A stretch of 64,000 nt of DNA from Vibrio penaeicida (GTDB taxonomy: Bacteria > Pseudomonadota > Gammaproteobacteria > Enterobacterales > Vibrionaceae): positions 62,001 to 126,000 of the forward strand of contig NZ_AP025144.1 in assembly GCF_019977755.1 (NCBI RefSeq), read 5' to 3'. The translations under genes and the position numbers were made by a program. Position 1 is the stretch's first letter. The number at the start of each line of letters is the position of its first letter. Shown in pieces: positions 53,101-60,641 of the stretch. The notes beneath the pieces are model-generated. The model saw only the letters and a program-made list of their open reading frames with translations, did no database searches and had not been told where the DNA came from.

Positions 53101-54211
53101 TGCGCGTCGATTGGAATACAGCCTCAATGATGTCGGCGTGTTCTGATTTATCCTCGATGCTTACTGCGCGAATACGCAATGCGAGCGAAGCTATCTGTTT
53201 TTTGTGCGAAGAATCGACTTGGACCGCTGGAAAGTATGTCGAGTCATCTTGCCTTAGCGCAACGGTTATCTCTTCACTTGGCTCGTTCTTTTGAATAGGG
53301 CAGCTTTGAATGAGATTGGTCTGAATTCGACCGACCAAATTGCTGACGATCATACTATCGAGTTGGCTGTAAGTTTCTTCTGCGCTTACGGTTCGTTCAT
53401 TGACTCGTTTTTGTAAAACTTGCCGCAGCAAACTCCCAAGAGGATGAGACAACAATTCCTTAGGCACAGGAATTGGCGTATCGCTTAGGTGTTGGTGGTA
53501 AGTCTCGGCAATGCCTCCCCCTTTTACGGCTGGTGAGCCCGTCAGGCATTCAATGAAGACCAAGCCCCACATATAGAGATCCGAACTAAAGGTAACGGCT
53601 TCTCCCCTCAACTGTTCCGGCGCACAATAGGTTGGTGTGCCCAGTGTTTCTTGGTCTAACGTGAGCGTTTGGTAACTGGATGTTCTATTTTCAAACGCTT
53701 GCGTACTGATGCCAAAATCGAGCAATTTGGCATGAAGCTTGGCGCCGTTGTGAGACAGCATGATATTTGAAGGCTTGATATCGCGATGGATAACGCCACA
53801 TTGATGTGCATGAACAAGGGCATCTAAAACCTGAAGCATGATGGAGCGGGTGCTTTCGACATCAAGTGCACCGTAGGTATGAAGGTGCTCGTTCAGCGGT
53901 GTGCCTTCCACATATTCAAACACACTGTAGATACAGCTTGTCGCGACGCTTCCCTTATCCAAAAGCCGCACAATATTGGGGTGGCTAAATTGACTAACAA
54001 ACTGGCTCTCGCGATCAAAGCGCGCGATTTCTCGTTGTCTTTTTTGTTCGTTGAACCCCGTGTCTAGTTGCAAAAACTTTATCGCAACGCTTTGTTCGGT
54101 ATTCAAGTATTTGGCTTTATAGACGGAGCCAAAACCGCCTTCGCCAATCTTGTGTTCTAATTCGTACCCTTTTGCAGACAACGCCTGCCGGATTTCTAGA
54201 TTAGGTAACAT
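50195..54211 (-). CDS. Giant Ser/Thr kinase with cyclase-like, ATPase and TPR regions
   Basis: 1338 aa, cytoplasmic. Residues 16-290: Hanks-type kinase with glycine loop 'GEGGFGSVY' (23-31), Lys45, 'HRDIKPSN' (142-149) and DFG (165-167), so probably active. About 335-500: class III nucleotidyl-cyclase-like domain ('RYGGFHVGNLSDLSLFYFG') lacking clear metal Asp pairs, so perhaps only a sensor. About 525-830: AAA-type ATPase with Walker A 'GEAGIGKS' and 'ATLYVVEDTHWAD'. The C-terminal 450 residues are TPR-like helical repeats. The layout resembles large signalling kinases of myxobacteria and cyanobacteria. It lies 42 nt after an FHA protein, the usual phospho-Thr reader, and upstream of the YcaO genes. 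Confidence 0.9.
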   Translation of the reverse strand: MLPNLEIRQALSAKGYELEHKIGEGGFGSVYKAKYLNTEQSVAIKFLQLDTGFNEQKRQREIARFDRESQFVSQFSHPNIVRLLDKGSVATSCIYSVFEYVEGTPLNEHLHTYGALDVESTRSIMLQVLDALVHAHQCGVIHRDIKPSNIMLSHNGAKLHAKLLDFGISTQAFENRTSSYQTLTLDQETLGTPTYCAPEQLRGEAVTFSSDLYMWGLVFIECLTGSPAVKGGGIAETYHQHLSDTPIPVPKELLSHPLGSLLRQVLQKRVNERTVSAEETYSQLDSMIVSNLVGRIQTNLIQSCPIQKNEPSEEITVALRQDDSTYFPAVQVDSSHKKQIASLALRIRAVSIEDKSEHADIIEAVFQSTRNKCIDIAKRYGGFHVGNLSDLSLFYFGYPVASDNDTRFAARTALEIISLANQQDSYIRQQYGYRFQFHLAIHSDQYLVRNNQVPDGLSNHIVTDLVRLAEDRSILCSSDSETLLQSFYHFEETATASENIAHVALKSERTLEAFGFLRGTRNQRSMVGRSLEVSQLNTLTTNQTTPAIHLQGEAGIGKSRLVHEFHQNRPHLIFQCLPEHQSNALFPILAFLKHTLFRHNRDSGERLTELIKKGKVTGQKDEITTLLFAWLSIESSQKKTLSNIDPSVHKALLFEGLNCLLKQSNPEATLYVVEDTHWADPMTLEFIHYLIAQNAGTDKTLLMTSRSPLQECLEECDITSMQLAPLQSSDTHQFISTLFDGALVSEEVNQVLLARTDGVPLFIEELVQMLKKHELTHVIDGKVSFKDTEKTHQIPLTLRESIQNKIDGLTYAKDTLQLAATMGREFDYQILTEVSLLSRLQVQNDLEALLENQIIIQQRNVEGDRYLFKHALIQEVSYDTIPAQTRPDMHLQVARGMASLFEKPDRLVSHQIALHFNRAEKHFEASWWYEKAAEGASAIYAVEDAITLYQAALPLCLSCDETQEQAQLKVRILEGYASNLVLDGQHTESREIFDDLSVIYQINRHHLALAKTQLAQGKTHEVVNEHQQALDYYQKAKITLQQLEHSPEPTQSEWWQTWLDLKNAELYVQYWLGNTENMHAIHSEVEPIVLALSDHEQISAHYNNLLLFYLRTQRYVLDKNQLEIAQKGLEAAKLSGHDPLIANALFNRGFCLCHLQDIEPALVYLEEALKYAERLHDKVLQTRCYTYLAVAYRLMGNTQKTREFASHSLSLSQSASMHDYIAAALANLSWCSYREGDISLSNTYLGQCLNIWNTPSTQFPFLWLSHLHAIAICLVDDSVANECSPDISMLATCLLNQHQAQLPSDIESCLENLAHSSRENRHIYLMELSVLSKSHQFI

Positions 54212-54253
54212 AATGGGGCATATCGGCTTAGCTTTCGAGTTTGCGATTGTGGG

Positions 54254-55288
54254 TTAGCTTTCATTCTTTCCGCCTTTAACTATCTCAATATTGGCGGTAT
54301 TTAAACGAACTTCGCCTCCTTGAAGCTGTAAGATTTGGCAAGCATCTATACCGCTAAAGCTGGCGGTATCTCTTAAGCGAGTGCGCAATCGGTGAAGACG
54401 TATGCGGGTATTTTCAGGTTCGATACCGAGTGAATTGGAGAGCTCATTCAAATTCACCCATCCGCAATGAGCAGGTTCGTACCCTAGTGCGCGATCAGAA
54501 TTAGATTGTCTAGCCAAACAAAGGAACAAATAGAGTTGGTTGTATAGACGGTGCCCGCCAATGGTTGCCGTGTGTTCAGAATCATTAATGGATAACTGGA
54601 TTTCTTCTTCATCACTGGAAACATTTATGTGGAACGTCAAATCTTCAATGGTTCGCACCACCGGACGGTTCTGGCAGGTTTTTTCTTCTATGCGGTTGGT
54701 TTGAAGTGTGTATTCTCCACCATCAATGTGAATGGTGTCGCCATCATAAACTTTGGTGCTTTCCCAGTTGTCGTCAACCAATGTTTCTAGATACCAAATC
54801 CCATTTTCAAAGTAGAGGGAAAACTGTTTGGAGAGCTTGGTGAACGGCTTATTCAAGCAAATGGAAGGAAGAGACTTGGAATTAATCAGCATATCACTTG
54901 GTTCATCGCTCGATACCAATGTGAAAGTATCACCAGCCTTTGAAGATAGAGCGATCTGATCGTTTTTCTGTAGAGCGACGGTTTGGTCTTTCGCGATTCT
55001 TTTACGGTTTACCCAGACACCATTTGTGCTTTTATCTTGAATGTACCAACCGTTTTCTTGCCAAAACATGACGGCATGTATTCGAGATATATCGTTTCGT
55101 GATAGTGGCGTATGGCAATCTTTTGAACGACCAATCGTGTGATACTGCCTTAAATAGATGTTGTCACCCGAAGATGAATTCAGTATCCCTCCATGGAAAT
55201 AGAGGTTTTCTGATAATGGAGAGGCTGATGCGTTATCGGATGCAGAGAGTATTTTATCGAATGATTGGGTTTTATGGTTGATCGACAT
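54254..55288 (-). CDS. FHA-domain protein with C-terminal winged-helix-like region
   Basis: 344 aa. FHA domain at about 40-115 with 'IGRSKDC', 'SRIHAV' and 'STNGVWVN', the phospho-Thr-binding residues. A second, weaker beta-rich region spans about 135-210. The C-terminal ~110 residues contain 'VNLNELSNSLGIEPENTRIR' and 'LHRLRTRLRD', resembling an OmpR/SARP-type winged helix, as in mycobacterial EmbR-like FHA regulators. It is therefore predicted to bind DNA under control of the kinase encoded next. First gene of the - strand operon leading to YcaO-TfuA; a related copy of the shared motif lies 127 bp upstream. Confidence 0.85.
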   Translation of the reverse strand: MSINHKTQSFDKILSASDNASASPLSENLYFHGGILNSSSGDNIYLRQYHTIGRSKDCHTPLSRNDISRIHAVMFWQENGWYIQDKSTNGVWVNRKRIAKDQTVALQKNDQIALSSKAGDTFTLVSSDEPSDMLINSKSLPSICLNKPFTKLSKQFSLYFENGIWYLETLVDDNWESTKVYDGDTIHIDGGEYTLQTNRIEEKTCQNRPVVRTIEDLTFHINVSSDEEEIQLSINDSEHTATIGGHRLYNQLYLFLCLARQSNSDRALGYEPAHCGWVNLNELSNSLGIEPENTRIRLHRLRTRLRDTASFSGIDACQILQLQGGEVRLNTANIEIVKGGKNES

Positions 55289-55414
55289 GAGTATGTATCC
55301 AGACAGTATCTTATGAATTTATATCGATTCAGTTTTATAAGGATAATACGCATATAGTTTTATTAATGACAACGGTTATTAGTACGTAGTGTAACCATTT
55401 GCAAAAATTATGTG

Positions 55415-55435
55415 TGCCGTTTCACGGTATTACAG
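55415..55435 (-). promoter_or_regulatory. Shared upstream motif, copy C (diverged)
   Basis: Minus strand CTGTAATACCGTGAAACGGC(A), matching copy B at 15 of 21 positions with the central TGTAATACCGTG intact. It lies 127 bp before the FHA gene. Confidence 0.6.
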
Positions 55436-55468
55436 AACAACACGAACGAGAGATCGGGAATAAAAAAT

Positions 55469-55494
55469 AAGGCCAGTATAAAAATACTGACCTT
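55469..55494 (-). terminator. Terminator of gor
   Basis: Minus strand AAGGTCAGTAT, loop TTTT, ATACTGGCCTT, then ATTTTTTATT. One mismatch in the stem. Confidence 0.85.
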
Positions 55495-55529
55495 ATGAGT
55501 AATGTTCTTTAACGCAGAAGCTAAGAAGC

Positions 55530-56885
55530 TTATCTCATGGTAACGAACTCTTCCGAGCCCGTTGGGTGGATAGCCACCACGCTGTCGAAGTCTTCTTTGG
55601 TTGCGCCCATCTTCATGGCGACGCCGAAGCCTTGAATCATTTCGTCTACTGCGAAACCAATACCGTGTAGGCCAACCACTTTTTCATCATCGCCTGCACA
55701 AACCAGCTTCATTTTGCATGGTTGACGATGCTGAGTAACCGCGGTGTACATGGCTGTGAAGCCCGAGGTGTACACTTTAACGTTCTCTTCGCCGTATTGA
55801 TCAATGGCTTCTTGCTCGGTTAAGCCAATGGTGCCAATTGGTGGATGGCTGAATACAACAGTAGGCACGAGGTTGTAATCCATTTTTGCGTTTGGCTTGT
55901 TGTTGAACAAACGCTCAGACAACTGGCGACCCGCTTTAACCGCAACAGGTGTTAGTTCGATACCGCCTTCCATGATGTCGCCTACACAGTAAATACCATC
56001 AACGTTGGTTTGCTGGTATTCGTCTACTTTGATGTAGCCGTAATCGGTGGTTTCAACACCTGTTGAAGCAAGGTTGATAGCATCAGTAGCAGGGTGACGA
56101 CCGATCGCCCAGATTAGGGTATCGACATTTTGGCTACGACCGCTTTCGAAATGCAGCGTTAGGCTGCCATCGTCTTCTTTTACCACTTCTTTTGGAACTG
56201 AATTCGTATGAAGTGTTGGACCTTCTGCTTCCATCACTTCCATTAGCGTTTCAACGATAAGCGGGTCAAAGCTGCGAAGTGGTGACTCTTTACGCACAAA
56301 CAGATGCGTTTCCGTGCCCAATGCGTTCAGTACGCCTGCGATTTCAACGGCAATGTAGCCTGCACCCACAACCGCTACGCGTTTTGGCTGCTCTTCAAGG
56401 TCGAAAAAGCCATTGGAGTCGATGCCGTATTCAGCACCAGGAATGTTAGGGATAGTCGGGCGGCCGCCTACTGCAATCAGAATGTGGTCTGCGGTGTAAT
56501 GCTCGCCGTTCACTTCTACTGTTTTCGCATCAACAAACTTAGCAAAGCCTTTAATCACATTGACTTTGTTGTTGCCCAATACGCGGTCGTAAGACTGATG
56601 AATACGGCCAATGTAAGCTTGACGATTTTCAACCAGCTTACTCCAATTAAACCCTTTTACATCAACATCGAAGCCATAGTCTTCAGCATACAGATTCATT
56701 GCTTCTGCGACTTGAGCGCCATGCCACATCACTTTCTTTGGAACGCAACCTACGTTTACGCACGTACCGCCAAGATCTTGAGCTTCAATGAGCGCGACTT
56801 TGGCACCATACATCGATGCACGGTTTGCAGAGGCAATGCCGCCGCTGCCGCCGCCGATGCAAATATAATCAAAATGTGTTGCCAT
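55530..56885 (-). CDS. gor: Glutathione reductase
   Basis: 451 aa, matching the 450-aa E. coli enzyme. Keeps glutathione reduced with NADPH. FAD motif '[10 protein letters not shown]', redox-active disulfide '[13 protein letters not shown]', NADPH-binding '[13 protein letters not shown]', and C-terminal '[12 protein letters not shown]' carrying the catalytic His and Glu at the dimer interface. GGAGAAAG precedes the ATG. It follows rlmJ, as in the E. coli gor region. Confidence 0.97.
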   Translation of the reverse strand: MATHFDYICIGGGSGGIASANRASMYGAKVALIEAQDLGGTCVNVGCVPKKVMWHGAQVAEAMNLYAEDYGFDVDVKGFNWSKLVENRQAYIGRIHQSYDRVLGNNKVNVIKGFAKFVDAKTVEVNGEHYTADHILIAVGGRPTIPNIPGAEYGIDSNGFFDLEEQPKRVAVVGAGYIAVEIAGVLNALGTETHLFVRKESPLRSFDPLIVETLMEVMEAEGPTLHTNSVPKEVVKEDDGSLTLHFESGRSQNVDTLIWAIGRHPATDAINLASTGVETTDYGYIKVDEYQQTNVDGIYCVGDIMEGGIELTPVAVKAGRQLSERLFNNKPNAKMDYNLVPTVVFSHPPIGTIGLTEQEAIDQYGEENVKVYTSGFTAMYTAVTQHRQPCKMKLVCAGDDEKVVGLHGIGFAVDEMIQGFGVAMKMGATKEDFDSVVAIHPTGSEEFVTMR

Positions 56886-56946
56886 GACTTTCTCCGATTA
56901 TTGTTTCATTTATTATTGGGTTGCGCTCTGAATGATTCGTTCAAGC

Positions 56947-57786
56947 TTATTCTGGAACGATCCATTCCACCTTAAAGTGACCCGTTACTGGCGCAATTAC
57001 TTCCTTTAAATATGGAAGAATTTCTTTCATTTGGCTTTCTAGCTTCCATGGCGGGTTGATCACAATCATCCCAGAAGCGGTCATGCCGCGCTCATTCGTA
57101 TCGGCAGAGACGCCCAGTTCTATTTGTAATATCTTTCTAATTCCGAGTTTTTCAAGCCCTGAGAGCATGTCATCGATGTCGTGACGGTTCACCACTGGGT
57201 ACCAGATCGCATAAACACCAGTCGCCCAACGTTTATGAGATTGGGCAATGGCATTCACCACATCGCGGTATTCGTGTGCTAATTCATAAGGCGGATCAAT
57301 CAAAACAAGGCCGCGTCGCTCTTTCGGTGGCAAGCTTGCTTTTAAACGTTGAAACCCGTCTTCTTTGTAAATGCTGACTTGGCGATCACGATGAAACTCT
57401 TGTTCCAAAAGAGGGTGATCGCTCGGATGAAGTTCGGTTAACACCATTCTGTCTTGCTTGCGAATATGAGCACGTGCGACACGAGGTGAACCAGGGTAGT
57501 AACGTAAACTGCTATCCTGATTCAAAGACTGGACGGCTTCAAGGTAAGTGTGTATTTCTTCCGGAAGGTTGTTTGCTTGCCATAAGCGAGCGATACCTTG
57601 TTTGTATTCGCCCGTTTTTTCGGACCATTCGTGCGTTAAGTCGTAGCGACCCACACCAGAGTGTGTATCGTGATACACGTAAGGTTTTTCTTTTTGATTC
57701 AATGCGTTCAGTATTAAAGACTGAACAATATGTTTCAGTACATCGGCATGGTTGCCTGCATGGAAGCTGTGACGGTAACTTAACAA
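56947..57786 (-). CDS. rlmJ: 23S rRNA (adenine-2030-N6)-methyltransferase RlmJ
   Basis: 279 aa. Starts 'MLSYRHSFHAGNHADVLKH', as in E. coli RlmJ, but the codon is TTG at 57786. Rossmann methyltransferase whose catalytic motif is 'LIDPPYE' (DPPY type). Modifies A2030 of 23S rRNA. It diverges from prlC and precedes gor, the same grouping as in E. coli. Confidence 0.96.
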   Translation of the reverse strand: MLSYRHSFHAGNHADVLKHIVQSLILNALNQKEKPYVYHDTHSGVGRYDLTHEWSEKTGEYKQGIARLWQANNLPEEIHTYLEAVQSLNQDSSLRYYPGSPRVARAHIRKQDRMVLTELHPSDHPLLEQEFHRDRQVSIYKEDGFQRLKASLPPKERRGLVLIDPPYELAHEYRDVVNAIAQSHKRWATGVYAIWYPVVNRHDIDDMLSGLEKLGIRKILQIELGVSADTNERGMTASGMIVINPPWKLESQMKEILPYLKEVIAPVTGHFKVEWIVPE

Positions 57787-57937
57787 AATAGTCTCTTACA
57801 AGTTTGAATTGGCGAGCGCAAGAGGCTCATTATATCAAAGGCAGGGTTCACTGTGTGAGCCTTGCCGACGTTGGCTATTGAAAAATCCCGTCCCGACCTA
57901 CATTTAGTAAAGGACAAAATGATAAAAGGAATGAAAA

Positions 57938-59980
57938 ATGTCTAACCCATTACTGACGTTTACTGATCTTCCCCCGTTTTCCGACATTAAGCCAGAGCAC
58001 GTAAAACCTGCCGTTGAGCAAGCGATTGATGCGTGTCGTGCCAAAGTGGATGAAGTGGTCGCAAACAATGCGACACCAAGCTGGAACAGCGTATGTGCAC
58101 CATTAGCGGAAGTGGATGACAAACTAAACCAGATTTGGTCTCCAGTGAGTCACTTGAACTCGGTAAAGAACAGCAACGAGCTGCGCGAAGCGTATGAAAG
58201 CTGCCTTCCATTGCTGTCTGAGTACGGCACTTGGGTTGGACAACACAAAGGATTGTACGACGCGTACAAAGCAATAAAAGCTTCAGATGAATTTGGTACT
58301 TTGTCTCAGGCGCAGAAGAAAAGCATTATTGATGCGCTACGTGACTTTGATTTGTCGGGTATTGGCTTACCAGCAGACGAACAACATCGCTACGGTGAAA
58401 TCAGCAAGCGCATGTCGGAATTGAGCTCTCAGTTTTCGAACAACGTACTGGACGCTACCATGGGGTGGTCGAAGCAAGTTACCGATGAAAAAGAGCTGGC
58501 TGGCATGCCGGAATCGGCATTGGCGGCAGCAAAAGCTGCAGCAGAAGCCAAAGAGCTGGATGGTTGGTTGCTGACGCTGGATATTCCTTCTTATCTTCCA
58601 GTTTTGACTTACTGTGATAACCAAGCTCTGCGTAAAGAGCTGTACGAAGCCTACGTGACTCGCGCTTCTGATCGGGGACCTAATGCGGGTAAGTGGGATA
58701 ATACTGAATTGATCACAGAGCAGTTGAAACTGCGTCATGAAATTGCCCGTTTACTCGGCTTTAGTGCGTTCAGTGAAAAATCACTGGCGACAAAAATGGC
58801 TGAAAACCCACAGCAAGTGCTGGGCTTTTTAAACGAGTTGGCGGTGAAAGCCAAACCACAAGGTGAGCGTGAAGTTCAAGAACTGCGTGATTTTGCAGAG
58901 CAAGAGTTTGGCGTTTCTGAGCTGAATCTTTGGGACATCGCTTACTACAGCGAGAAACAAAAGCAGCATCTATTCCAGATCTCTGACGAAGAGTTGCGCC
59001 CTTACTTCCCTGAAGACAAAGCGGTATCTGGTCTATTTGAAGTCTTGGATCGCGTGTTTGGCATGAAAGTGACTGAGCGTGAAGGGGTAGACGTATGGCA
59101 TGAGTCGGTGAAGTTTTACGACATCTTCGACAGCAATGGCACACTGCGTGGCAGTTTCTACCTAGACTTGTACGCTCGCGAGCACAAGCGTGGCGGCGCG
59201 TGGATGGACGAATGTCGTGTGCGTCGTACTAACGCTGATGGTGAATTGCAAACCCCAGTGGCTTACTTGGTGTGTAACTTCAACAAGCCAGTAGGCGATA
59301 AGCCAGCACTATTCACTCACGATGAAGTTGTTACCTTGTTCCACGAAACAGGTCACGGTATTCACCACATGCTGACGCAAATCGATGTATCGGCGGTATC
59401 GGGCATCAACGGTGTACCTTGGGATGCCGTCGAACTGCCAAGCCAGTTCCTAGAAAACTGGTGTTGGGAAGAAGAAGCGCTGGCGTTTATCTCGGGTCAT
59501 TACGAAACGGGCGAACCGCTTCCAAAAGCCATGTTGGATAAAATGCTGGCAGCGAAAAACTTCCAATCCGCGATGTTTATTCTTCGCCAATTAGAGCTTG
59601 GCCTGTTCGATTTCACACTTCACACCGAATACGATCCAGACATCGGTGCTCGTGTGCTAGAAACGTTGGCGCAAGTGAAAGAGAAAGTCGCGGTATTGCC
59701 AAGCGTTGAGTGGAACCGTTTCTCTCATAGCTTCAGCCATATTTTCGCGGGTGGCTACAGTGCAGGTTACTACAGCTACTTATGGGCAGAAGTGTTGTCT
59801 TCAGATGCGTACTCACGTTTCGAAGATGAAGGTATTTTCAATGAAGATACTGGACGTTCATTCCTGAATAACATTCTGGAAATGGGTGGCAGTGAAGAGC
59901 CAATGGAATTGTTTAAGCGTTTCCGTGGTCGCGAGCCTGAAATCGATGCCTTGCTCCGTCACTCTGGTATTACCGCGTAA
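57938..59980 (+). CDS. prlC: Oligopeptidase A
   Basis: 680 aa, matching the E. coli enzyme in length. Cytoplasmic M3 zinc peptidase that degrades signal peptides and short oligopeptides. Zinc site 'FHETGHGIHHML' (HExxH) with the third ligand Glu in the following 'ELPSQFLENW' block. The start 'MSNPLLTFTDLPPFSDIKPEH' is typical. The start lies 151 bp from the divergent rlmJ. Confidence 0.98.
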   Translation: MSNPLLTFTDLPPFSDIKPEHVKPAVEQAIDACRAKVDEVVANNATPSWNSVCAPLAEVDDKLNQIWSPVSHLNSVKNSNELREAYESCLPLLSEYGTWVGQHKGLYDAYKAIKASDEFGTLSQAQKKSIIDALRDFDLSGIGLPADEQHRYGEISKRMSELSSQFSNNVLDATMGWSKQVTDEKELAGMPESALAAAKAAAEAKELDGWLLTLDIPSYLPVLTYCDNQALRKELYEAYVTRASDRGPNAGKWDNTELITEQLKLRHEIARLLGFSAFSEKSLATKMAENPQQVLGFLNELAVKAKPQGEREVQELRDFAEQEFGVSELNLWDIAYYSEKQKQHLFQISDEELRPYFPEDKAVSGLFEVLDRVFGMKVTEREGVDVWHESVKFYDIFDSNGTLRGSFYLDLYAREHKRGGAWMDECRVRRTNADGELQTPVAYLVCNFNKPVGDKPALFTHDEVVTLFHETGHGIHHMLTQIDVSAVSGINGVPWDAVELPSQFLENWCWEEEALAFISGHYETGEPLPKAMLDKMLAAKNFQSAMFILRQLELGLFDFTLHTEYDPDIGARVLETLAQVKEKVAVLPSVEWNRFSHSFSHIFAGGYSAGYYSYLWAEVLSSDAYSRFEDEGIFNEDTGRSFLNNILEMGGSEEPMELFKRFRGREPEIDALLRHSGITA

Positions 59981-60004
59981 TTGCCCAGCCTGACTTAGAT
60001 TTAC

Positions 60005-60028
60005 AAAAACCACCTTCGGGTGGTTTTT
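60005..60028. terminator. Bidirectional terminator between prlC and asnC
   Basis: AAAAACCACC, loop TTCG, GGTGGTTTTT: a perfect stem with A and T tails serving both convergent genes. Confidence 0.95.
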
Positions 60029-60045
60029 TATTGGGATAAGTAAAC

Positions 60046-60510
60046 TTAGGGATTCACATTTCTATTGATGGGGTTTTGTAGAGAAATCAGAGTCTCTGTC
60101 GACTGAACTTCATCGATGGCTTGAAGTTTGTCTATCAGCACAAATTGCAGCTCTTCGATCGATTTACACATGAGCTTTACAAAAATGTTGTATGCCCCTG
60201 TGGTGTAATAGGCTTCGACCACTTCATCTAAAGCATTCAGTTTTTCTAGAGCAGAATGGTAATCGCGCGCCGCATTGAGGTTGATTCCGATAAAACAGCA
60301 GACGTCGTACCCCAGTTTTTTGGTATTGACGATCACTTCCGTACCTTCAATCACATCCGCCGCTTTCATTTTTTCGATGCGCACGTGAATGGTGGCTGGG
60401 CTGACGTTGAACTGCTTTGCCATTTCTGCATAAGGGGTTCTGGCGTCTTCCATTAGCGCTTTAAGAATTTCGCGGTCCAGATCATCAAGACGTGCTGTGG
60501 CGGTTTGCAT
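60046..60510 (-). CDS. asnC: AsnC, Lrp-family regulator
   Basis: 154 aa. Lrp/AsnC family: N-terminal helix-turn-helix 'TPYAEMAKQFNVSPATIHVRIEKM', C-terminal RAM ligand domain 'DVCCFIGINL...VEAYYTTGAYNIFVKLMCKS'. It follows E. coli AsnC almost along its length ('STETLISLQNPI'), so an asparagine-responsive regulator is likely. Its classical target asnA is not in the window. It has been inserted between prlC and rsmJ relative to E. coli. Confidence 0.93.
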   Translation of the reverse strand: MQTATARLDDLDREILKALMEDARTPYAEMAKQFNVSPATIHVRIEKMKAADVIEGTEVIVNTKKLGYDVCCFIGINLNAARDYHSALEKLNALDEVVEAYYTTGAYNIFVKLMCKSIEELQFVLIDKLQAIDEVQSTETLISLQNPINRNVNP

Positions 60511-60641
60511 ACTTGTTTCCTTTGATCAATCCCGATAGATGGAGGGTATAAGCCTCTGATTCATTGGCTACATCCTATCTTGCAAACTCATGCTTCACAA
60601 CAGCTCTTGAGGTCATCATCTGATATACTCACTGAAATTGA

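Noticed and set aside
56304-56975. 223-codon ORF antisense to gor
   Set aside because: It is the shadow of a well-supported gene; the residue composition is unlike a protein family.
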